Shown one piece after another: positions 54,445 to 64,000 of a stretch of 64,000 bases of DNA. The notes under the pieces are model-generated. The model made no database searches, had not been told where the DNA came from, and was given only the letters and a program-made list of their open reading frames with translations. How positions within the stretch are numbered: the first letter of the stretch is position 1; each line of letters starts with the position of its first letter. The stretch lies in the NCBI RefSeq assembly GCF_036669915.1, contig NC_089314.1, positions 4,659,120 to 4,723,119 of the forward strand, in the 5' to 3' direction. This DNA comes from Pocillopora verrucosa (taxonomy: Eukaryota; Cnidaria; Anthozoa; Scleractinia; Pocilloporidae). Made by a program: the position numbers and the translations under genes.

Positions 54445-57400
54445 ATGGAATATCGTTTTTATAAAGTGAAAAATACCATAATCTCTCTACTTTTGATTTC
54501 TGTCGAAGTTATATTTGTGAATTCGGCATCGTCAGCAGGTAAGAGATATTTGGCGACTTTGATGTGACCAAAGAAAGAAAAAAAAAACCGTTCACATTTT
54601 TACTTTGAGCCTTCTCCCAAATATTTTGGACTAGCTGAAGGTTTGTCGCATTTTCTATTCCCTCTTAGAAGAAGATTTGGAAAGGAACGGAAAGGTCGGT
54701 TTGCGATATTGCGTCTTCTTATCCAAGACTATGCTGTTGCTGCTATCACAAAAAAAAAAAAAGATTTTCTGGGGTGATTGATCATGTTTTTTTTACTTTT
54801 TCTTGGCTTGAAAGTAAATGGTGGTTGGTCCGGTTGGTCAATATGGAGCGGATGTGCGGCTGGGATTTGCGCGGGGAATCAGCGGATTAGAGCAAGGACT
54901 TGTACCAATCCGATTCCAAGTAAAGATGGAAAGTACTGCGTTGGAGAGAGCTCTCAGCAGATGGACTGCATGAGTAAGTGTGTTTTTAGGCGTGTGGTTT
55001 GGAATTAATTATTTCCTGCCTGATTAACAAAGAAAATCACTAATACAGGCATCAATAATCGTGGATACAGTTATACAATGAATGCTACTGGTCTGACGTT
55101 AGAAGATGGGAAACTTTAGATCATGAGACTAAAGAAAAAAAGATAAACTTTTCCTGGTGCAAAACAGTTCCTATGAAAATCTCTTGAAAAAAAAAACAAA
55201 AAACAAAATGGCACACCTAATCTTTCATTTAGCTTTCGACGACGTCAATGTTCCCAACCAAAGATATACCGGTTGTAATCGAAAAAAATTTGATTGAAGG
55301 GTTTCCTTGTGGCACCAATATTCAATATGTATCACGAAGTCATGCTGACGTGGCTTTCAGAAAGGTAATATCTACATCTGGCAACCTCAAAGGAAAAATT
55401 GTAGGCTCACCTTTTTTTTAAATTTAAACAAAAGACCAATATAAACAGCTTTATTTTTCGCCAGTTATAGATATTTTCGATTTTTATGAAGACTTTAATA
55501 GTATAAATTGTGCCTACAATAACATAGATGAGGGGATCAATTATTATTCTAGAGATATCTACAAGAGATAAGCTTAACTAGAACGATACTGACATAAATA
55601 AAATTTTGATAATGTATGCTTAAAAATAAGAGAAGTGTTTTTAGAAATTAATGTATTTCTCAGGTGAGAACGATTACGTGACCTTTGATATATATTTTTT
55701 TATAGCAACGGAGGATTAGTTTTTTCATAGGACTTTTGCACCGTCTCCAGCAATAAGGATCAACAGTTTGACTGGATGATCCGACAGATTCTTAAAGTTC
55801 TGAAAATTTGCTTATTAACACTTCACAATTTGCTTGTCAGAATCTAAATCTGAACTTATTCGTCATCTGACAATATTTCATTGCAGTTGATGGTGGTTTC
55901 ACAGAATGGAGTCAGTGGTCTCTGTGCGATAACCCTTGTGGGGGATCTGTGGTTAACAGGACAAGAACTTGTGCCAACCCCACCCCCTCTCTGGACGGGA
56001 AACCATGCACTGGAGCAACAGTACAAACGAAGATGGAATGTGTTGGGCCTTGTCCAAGTAGGTCGAATTTAAATCGCGTACATGTATATGGATAGCTTTG
56101 AACAAAAGTAGAATGGACATTTTCGGAAGAAATGATATAAAACAAAAGAGAAACAAAAGCAGTTTATTAACGAGTCATTCACACTAGTTTGATATCATGC
56201 ATAGCCGGATTAGCGAAAAAGAGTAGGGTCTTGGCATGAAATACGTTTGTTTTTTGCGATCGCGAAAGTGTATCAGGACGATTTATTACAATGTAATGGA
56301 TGTTCTTAGCATTATGAATACTCTGTAAAACAACGATTTTACGGGCTTTACAGTAAACGCAAGAGAAATTAACTTTCTCTTCCTAAATACGTATATCTAC
56401 AAGTGGGCCTCTTTCTTCTCTGACTCGTTTGCTTGACTCTTAGCTGGTCCCCTCGACGGTAATTGGGGTTCGTGGACTCCTTGGTCAACCTGTCCCAAAA
56501 CATGTGGTATGTCGGATGGAAGCATTCTCAGACGAACTAGGTTGTGCAACCAGCCTCCCCCGATGAATGGCGGGAAGCTGTGTGACGGCGACGACACTGA
56601 GACTGCGAGATCTTGTTTCGCACCTTGTCCAGGTAGGTACGCTGCTGATCACCTAACGTAACACATGAAATACAAAGCATCCACCATATTTAATTTATCT
56701 CCGATTAAAGTGATAGGAGCTTTTAAATACAAAGTAAAGGCGACAATGAAGAAATAGTTATCAAATCTGTCACATATCACGGTCACAGACTTGTTGTAAA
56801 TCTACCAATTTGAACAATTAAGAGCTACTTTTTTTTAAAGGTAACTTTCAATAAGCAAAAATCTTCTTGTGACCTTAATCCTTAGGAATATATGATTAGC
56901 GTTTTAAGGTTTTGCTTGTCATACCTTTTTCTTCTAGTGGATGGTGGGTTCACTTTGTGGTCTACATGGACGACGTGCAGCCAGAGTTGTGGGACTGGCT
57001 CCAAATCAAGAAGCAGACTCTGTAACAAACCAGTACCTACAAATGGAGGAAAAAACTGTACCGGGGACTTCATTCAAGTGAAGAGCTGCAAGCTTACGTC
57101 ATGTCCTGGTACGGATAAATTCTCTTTCTGCACTCCTTACTAGGACTAGCTTATGCAAAGGCACCAATAATGATTCAAAAAAGAAGAAATGTGGTAACTT
57201 TTGAGCACAATCATCGATAAAGAAAAGTTACTATTAATATTGAAAGATCGTGGTATATAAAATTCTGAATCCTCCAAGAGGAAGCAAAATCCAGACATTC
57301 GGATTTCGTGGTCCAATACTCAACCATTGGCATACACAAAATTTTTCGGCGAGCTGAGCTATCACTAGGTACATAGGTAACATGCGCGCGCATATTGCTG

Positions 57401-60400
57401 GAATCAACAATGCCGAAGGCATAAGCATCAAAAAGGTTTTGATAATTTTTATTTATTTTTTTCGGCAAACTGTACTCTAATTTTTTTCCGTTGCTCACAC
57501 GGTGCTTAGAAAATGCTGATCCCTGTTGATACTGTTGCAGTCAGGGTAGGGTTGGCCTTTTCATATTCGTTAAGCCTTTACTCCCATGAGAGACCAAGAC
57601 ATAATTTTATAATATCAATACAATATCAAGCAGACAAGTGATGCGAATAAAGAAAATTGCTAATTAGGGGATTATAAGGTGATCCAATGCCAAATTCTCC
57701 GAACTAAAATCACAAGAGCTGTATGGCAGACAGTAAGGAGAATTACCAATGAGATCTTAGGAGTTAAAGGGTTCAGAAGTGAGTAACAATTAATCGTTGA
57801 AATGACGAGCTCCTTGACTAAAGATATTGCAATATTACGTCATAGGAGCTGTTAATGGTGGTTGGTCAGCGTATTCGTCTTGGAGTGCATGCACAGATTC
57901 AAAGTATTGTCTTCAAGGCATGAAAAAACGCACCAGAAATTGCACCAGTCCCCCTCCAGCAAATGGTGGCGATGATTGTGTTGGTCTTGCTGAGGAAGTA
58001 AAGAATTGCCCAACGGATAGATGCACAAGTAAGAACTATTTCCTCTTTCTAAATAAACCATACAGTACTTTCACAATCTGATTTGGTGTAGTAGAGAGTT
58101 TGTTAGAAGGGAGAGAAAAGGCAATGAACCGTTGAGGTATTAGAAGCGTATTCCTTTTTTTTTATTTCGGTTCGCTTTGGGATTCTTTCCTTGGACTCTT
58201 CTTCTTTCCTTAAGAATTGTTCACCTTAGTCCAACCATGAAAGGGATCTTTCTGAATTATTGACCAAGAACAAGGGCTTGCGTTTTAGATGATAGTGCCG
58301 TAAATTACTTTTAATAACTTTAGCTATGAAAGAACACGTGATCTGATGCCCTCGCCGACCTAACTAACTAAAGAAGGAAATATCTGAACAAAAAGAATTA
58401 GATGATTAATAAAAAAACTGCTATTGGTTTGATTCACTGTATCTTAAAGAGATTATATGCTTTTTTTTGGATGTATTTTAGAATATCAGCCACTTAAGCT
58501 GGGAAAAACTGTAGCAGACCCAAAGTCTTGGATTTATCTCGAGTGTGGGGCAACTGAAAAGTTCTTTGTTAATGGATCCCACAAACAAAACCTTCCATCT
58601 GGATTGTTTTCAAGTCAAAATTTCGGTTTCATTAGAGCTGAGTTGGAAAGCGGATACTTTGCAATCCAAATGCTTCCTGACGACACCGACGAATACGGAG
58701 AAAAGAAAATAACAAAGGTTTGTTCGCAAATGGAATAACGAGAATAGCATTGTTTTAAAACGCTGTCGTTGAATAAGGAAAGATGGTTTTCGTTTTGTTG
58801 CGCGCAAGTGTGAGAAAATTATAAACTCTGGATCGTCAACGAGTGATCGAAAACTCAGACATTCGGATTTGCACTCCAATGTCCTACCACTGAACTAAAG
58901 AGAACTCAGTGGTTGCTTAGTCTGTGTGACACGCGCCGTGTATACTGTACATGTCAGTATTATCAATGTCGAAAGCGCTACATGAGTAAGTAGAGTGTGA
59001 TGAATATCATACTTTTCTTTTTTCGGCAAGCTTTTGATTACGCGATGGTTTCGAAATGGCTCTTAAACACTTCTTAAAGTTGATTATTGACCCCTTACAC
59101 TCCCAAGAGAAACGAAAATCAATCTCTCCTTAAAATGCTAATGCATTTTCAATCGGAAAGGCGATGAGTAGAAAGAAAAATATAAATGTCAAACAGGGTT
59201 AGTACTTAAATTCAAACTAAATAAACAGAGCTAAATATAAGGTTTGCATGACAGACGATAAGAAAAATTGTTACTTAGATCTATAGTTTAAAAGATAGGC
59301 AATATGAAATAAAATTTCTATTTAGATCTGCTTTGAGATCATCGACCCGCTGACAATCGAAAAAATTGTCACCAACAAGGCAGCTTATTATGTAAAGATC
59401 AGCGCTCTACCGGGGTGGACTAAGCCTGAATTAAATGAGAAAATTCCAGGATTCACCATCTGGATTGATGAGGCACAAGCTTTGAGAAAGTACGAGTTCC
59501 TATGCGCAAAATCCGAGAAGTATGTCCCATACACCGAGTTTGTTATGCAGGATGTCAGGTGAGCTCATAACATGATGTATTATTAAATTTTTTTCTTTAT
59601 TAACATAATTATTTTTTTATGCTGCGTTATTTTTACCTGTCGCAACTTGACAACATTTGGCTCCAAAGCAATTGCCGATATATTATTTCAGTCACCGATG
59701 GACTCTATCTGTATTTGTTGCTGTTTATTATGTCATTCGTCGATTCATAACATGCGAGAATTGACAGATAAAAGATCGGGTGAGCCAACCACGAAAGCCA
59801 CCTCACCAAGCTGTTCGCGGACCAGTAAGCCATTCAGCCAAACTCAACCAATTTAGCAAGCAACTTACCACTTGACATATCACTCGCAAGAAAACAAAAA
59901 CATAAACCAAGTATAAGCATGAGGAATTTTAGATGAACATATTTGCCAATTCACATTTGCAGCCATTCATCATCATACGTTGAACACTCTTCAAAAAAAA
60001 AAAAAAATGAAAAAAACATGACCATTATATTTATACTTATCTGCTCTGATATCTGAAAATTTTGTCTTTGTGCTAGATTCTCCTATTATACCGAGGGAAA
60101 TTTCCAGACTTTTAAAGCCAAAGGAGATTACTATTTAAAATCAGGAACTTTGTTCAAGACGGAAGTAAAGAAAAGCGGAGGAGTGTATGCCACGGGGAAC
60201 GCTGACTCAGCTAATTTTGGTGATATGATGGCGTCCTTTGGTTTGGATCCACACTATTTACCGGAACCTTTCATTAAGGCATTGACGTAGGTTTTAAAAC
60301 ACTGGACCATCTATTTTCGAATGCCTTGTGTGCAAAGTTACTTTTCTTCGTTGTTTGTTCCCGTGCGTCCGATTTATTAGAGATGCCTGAAAGAAAAAGA

Positions 60401-63400
60401 CTAATCTACAGTAAAACTCCTCCTCTTCCTCGATGAAATGCTCCCCATTTGGTGAAATATAAGCTATCGGTAAGGCTCTTACCGAAAAGTATGCTTTCCG
60501 CCAAGAGAAAATTCGTTATAGATTCTAGCCATGTTAGTTTTGCTCTGCGACCCTTACAACAAAGAAACAACAGTAATGATGATGAAAGGAAAAAGAAACC
60601 CGAAATAGTATTCATGAAAAGAGACAGACGCAAGATGAGTCATTTTAGACTCACTCTACTAAATGGTTTTTCTCGTAGACGAGTTGGTATCTGGAATTTT
60701 ACCATGGCTCCTGCCCAGTTACTTAGAAATCTACAGAGAAATGGAGTATTTAGATTCACAGCATCCATCGACGCCCTTGGAGTGCCAGTCCACGTTGAAG
60801 TTTTGGCAGGCATCAGATTTGCAAGGCCGACATTTGCTGTTGGATTTTCCTTCGATCGTGGGTCGTTTGGAAGGCTGGCAGAAAAACTGTCTGGAATCGA
60901 CGTTGATTTCCTGGACAAATTTGGTGTAGAGCTCGAGGTAGTAAGGATTCTATGTTCGAACACTTTTTGTTTTAGTACCTTAAATACAAACCCAAGCCAG
61001 TTGTGTCAATCACTCAAAATATTCGTCAATATATCACACGGGAACAACGAGAGTTCAAAGTGGAAAGGTTTCTTACTTTCTCTACTGAGAAATTCAATCG
61101 TTTTTATCTCAGTGCTTGTTTGATTTTCTTGTAACAGAATTATGCAGCGAAATACAATTATATGCTGACTTCTACATTTTACTGTATACTTTTAACTCCT
61201 CCCTAACAGATTGGCGTATCTTTCCACCCTCCGAGTGGCTTAGGATTTCAACAACTCTATGTCGATTCAGAGACAAAGTTTTCCAAGGAACCGCTTCATA
61301 GTTACATCTACACAAGTGTTCCTCAAGGTATGTATACCCCTGCCAAAAGATTCTCTTCTCAAGATTTGAAGCTCACTTACATGCCATCATAAATTACTTC
61401 TTTAAAGGAAACGCAATCTAAACTAGTTATTTTTTTCTAACTTTGTATAACATCAGACGAAATTGCTGAACAGGTCAGACGTTTTCTTTTCAGGATTTTT
61501 CCCCTCGATGGAAATTTGTTGTTGTTATTGTTGCTTTGGATAAATAATTTTAATTTTCGTGAACTATTTTGGCTCATAGGTATCTTCGCTGTAGCTCAGG
61601 TTGTCCTTCCAAAAGACTGTAAAGGCAACAAATTCTGTGAAATTATGAAGATGATTGTAGGGCCGACAATTAAATGGTATATCACTGGTCACTTTGAATG
61701 GAAGAAGATCCGAATCGCTACTGGGTTCGCTAATGTTCGCATCCAAGATGGCCTTTACTTTCACAAGCTTGAACTCTACGTCGAGGTACTTGTGGAGAGA
61801 CTACTGACACCTTGCTCGTCTAAAAGTTTTTATGGTTGATTGCTCGATACGTTTTACGAAGATTTTTTTTTACACTTTTGATTTAGGCGGACTGGAATGA
61901 TACAAAAGTAAATACTAAAATAGGTTTCCGTGCTGATATCAAAGTACCAGTGAAAGGCGAAGTTTTCTTTGATGGAATCAAGGCTCCAGAGAGCGCTCTT
62001 TTTCTGGTTGGTGGGTTGGCATACGACTTTACAGAGCAGGTAGTGAGCGGAATTCTGGGAATGAGAGGATTCTGGCGCAAAGCATTCTCCATCGACTTTC
62101 TTGGCATTGGTAACATTTATCTTGGGTAAGTGTTGAATAAATAGTCATATGATATCAGTTTAAAACCTAACTTGTTGTGCACATACGTTCAAAATCGTTC
62201 AGTTATTTAATACTCACAAATTCATGCTATGGCTCTTAGGATGTCAAAAACGAATTGGATTCCCTCCAACAGAAAATATAAACTAAATTCTGATAATTTA
62301 GATACTCTCAGTTGTCGTCTTTTTGTCTTAAAACATCCGAGAAGAATCCAGACTACTGATGCAGATTTGATCTCTTGTCACTTGCTTTTTGCATTACAGT
62401 TTGACCTACCAAGTTGGGGTACCTTTACCTATTACCGGTGTCAAGTTTGGAATGGGAATCGAATATGGATACGACTGTCTTAAACCTGGAGACTTTACTA
62501 ATGAAGTGAGCTTGAAGACATGTATTATACGCCTCGAACGCAAAATAAATTGGTGCTAAGAACTATTGGAATACTGATTGAAGAAGACAGTGTTCATAGT
62601 TATCTTTCCCTTCCTTGATGCTCACAAGAAGTTAAGAGAGCTCTATCGTCAGGGAAACTATATTGTGGAGGATGTATTCAAGAATGTATATGTATCAGTA
62701 TTTGTATTACTTGTATATGTCTCCGTATGAGTATCCAGCAGCTCAGCTCGGGTCCCATGTCACAACTGTTATTGGAGTTTAATAACACGTATTTATTAAT
62801 TCAGTTTTATCCATTGCCTCGTATATTTATTCCCTGTTTTCATTAGGGGCATTGTTTTGGAGGCAGTGGCTACTTTGGGGTTGGACAGCCACAGTTCTTC
62901 TTCGCTGAAATGACAGCAATGACTCTCGGGAAAATTATACGCCTCTTGGGATTCACATTTGAACTTCCACCTCCAATAGCTCAGTCTGGCTTCCCAGAAG
63001 GCGCTGCGGTACGTTTTCCAATTTTTGGTAAATGTCGCTGTTAGCTTCTTGCATCACTCTTGCCAATATCAAAAAAGTACACGTACGAAGAGCACCGATA
63101 TAGTTGCAAATGTGATTCTTTTTATGGGGCAGCCAACACCCTTTAAGGATCAATGAAGTAGAGTGTTAGAGTGACAAGGCTGATAGATTATGTCACCGAA
63201 AGATATTTTCTTTTAATCAGGGTGTTGAAAAGCAAATAAAATACACTCGGCTGAGAATCCTTACCCGACATACTTGTTGTGTATTTTGAAGTTTTGGGGT
63301 TTCCTCAAATCCCAACCATATGATTAAAATAGACTGCTACAAAGGAGAAGATATCAATCTGATTCAGAACAAATTTATCATTACAGGGCTCATACGGCGA

Positions 63401-63965
63401 ATCTACCGTGGATTTACGAATCACTGGTGGTTCATTCATTCCTGAGGGTCTTATGGTAAGAGGAAAGGTCAATATTCTGGGATGGACGATTTCTGCGTTT
63501 GCTAAACTATCAGATTCGGTAAGCAAATATAATCAGTTTTGTTTTGTTAGCTATCTAGATATTTAAAATTGACCATAGCGCGAACAGTATTTGTCTTGGG
63601 AAACACCTACGATGAAGATCGTGTGTGGAATGGTGTCATATTTAATTTATTAGATATTATCAACTATCAACATGACGATAGGGGGCAAATTACAAACACT
63701 ACACGGTTAATTGAGCCATGTCAGATTATTCAAAAGTATTGACTATTAAATCTAGATTTATTTTAAAGAATCATGAGTTATTCTGTTCTTAAGGTTCATG
63801 GCGATTTATTTTTCTTGTTTTGATCTTTTTCAGTCAATTAAAATAGATCTAAAACCAGACCCAATAAAAATCTTGGATCTGGCTACGATCGTTAAAAGCC
63901 CAACTGAACCAGAAAAGGGACCTTCATTCTTCGTCGAAGCCAAAAAGGATCCAATCTTTTTCGAA
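54445..63965 (+). CDS. Secreted protein: five thrombospondin type-1 repeats plus a large unassigned region (3' end cut)
   Basis: Exons: 54445-54538, 54815-54973, 55887-56057, 56444-56632, 56938-57108, 57849-58028, 58482-58717, 59326-59558, 60077-60286, 60679-60937, 61210-61327, 61580-61785, 61887-62125, 62400-62505, 62847-63008, 63387-63518, 63834-63965; 999 codons, all phases joining, then a donor, so more exons lie beyond the edge. Residues 1-31 are a signal peptide ([17 protein letters not shown]). Residues 32-321 are five TSRs, one per phase 1-1 exon, each with WxxW-type tryptophans and six Cys-like positions. TSR4 (CSQSCGTG) fits the O-fucosylation consensus. From residue 322 on, about 680 residues are rich in alternating hydrophobic, strand-like segments, with few Cys and no transmembrane segment. 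I do not recognise this region. An extracellular matrix or adhesion role is inferred from the TSRs only. Confidence 0.85.
57270..57335 (-). mobile_element. Decayed tRNA-derived SINE, same family as 39991-40079
   Basis: Minus strand reads CAATGGTTGAGTATTGGACC followed by ACGAAATCCGAATGTCTGG. This corresponds to the D-arm and anticodon-arm part of the element at 40001. No B box survives. Confidence 0.5.
57570..57774 (-). repeat. TTAA-bounded MITE-like element, family A, reverse
   Basis: Begins TTAAGCCTTTACTCCCATGA and ends TTAGGAGTTAAAGGGTT. The interior is the reverse complement of the copy at 4743. It lies in an intron of the thrombospondin-repeat gene, about 75 bp before the exon at 57849. 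Confidence 0.75.
58852..58912 (-). mobile_element. Decayed tRNA-derived SINE, same family as 39991-40079
   Basis: Minus strand carries a perfect A box TAGTTCAGTGG (58887-58897) followed by TAGGACATTGG and CAAATCCGAATGTCTGAG. The B box is degenerate. Confidence 0.55.
59090..59293. repeat. TTAA-type MITE-like element, decayed
   Basis: Starts TTGACCCCTTACACTCCCAA, contains ATCTCTCCTTAAAATGC, GATGAGTAGAAAGAAAAATA and GACAGACGATAAGAAAAATT, and ends near TTTAAAAGAT, just before the exon at 59326. Confidence 0.5.
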
Positions 63966-64000
63966 GTAAGCGACTACTGATTCATACTATCTAGAGATCT

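Noticed and set aside
60449..60678. N-terminal part of a 224-aa open frame
   Set aside because: Only 60679-60937 is exon by splice site and phase; the earlier part is intron read-through.

Overview
The window is animal nuclear DNA. Genes are split into many short exons with GT–AG introns, the sequence is AT-rich, and repeats are dense. Protein style (many secreted discoidin and thrombospondin-repeat proteins beside conserved housekeeping genes) and the repeat families suggest an anthozoan cnidarian, most likely a stony coral. That placement is an inference. Exon borders were read by eye from splice sites and checked by reading-frame continuity: in every gene model all exon phases join without a stop.

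Layout. 1-5670 (-): 5' two-thirds of the helicase gene IGHMBP2, running off the left edge. 6891-14189 (+): complete PLK1 (622 aa), divergent from IGHMBP2. 14190-15930: tail-to-tail spacer. 16500-18233 (-): SNRPC (U1 snRNP protein C). 18362-21688 (+): PINX1, with only 128 bp between the two start codons. 21760-28130: gene-poor, repeat-rich block holding a LINE tail remnant, a 28-bp minisatellite, a duplicated ~0.9-kb unit with a tRNA-derived SINE, and an inverted minisatellite remnant. 28134/28278-44751 (+): an ORP10/ORP11-type oxysterol-binding-protein gene of 23 coding exons with an unusual N-terminus and a possible internal alternative first exon. 44752-47734: repeats, including a 539-bp inverted-repeat element. 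47735-51687 (-): secreted protein with two F5/8 type C (discoidin) domains. 54445 to the right edge (+): secreted protein with five thrombospondin type-1 repeats followed by at least 680 residues I cannot assign to any family; it is cut by the window edge.

How the genes relate. The left half is cell-cycle and RNA/telomere housekeeping (helicase, mitotic kinase, splicing, telomerase regulation), arranged as divergent pairs. The ORP gene is a lipid-transfer protein. The right-hand pair are both secreted, adhesion-type proteins transcribed away from a shared 2.8-kb spacer. The most novel-looking content is the unassigned C-terminal region of the thrombospondin-repeat protein, the ORP N-terminus and internal start, and a TTAA-bounded MITE-like family with about nine copies in the window.
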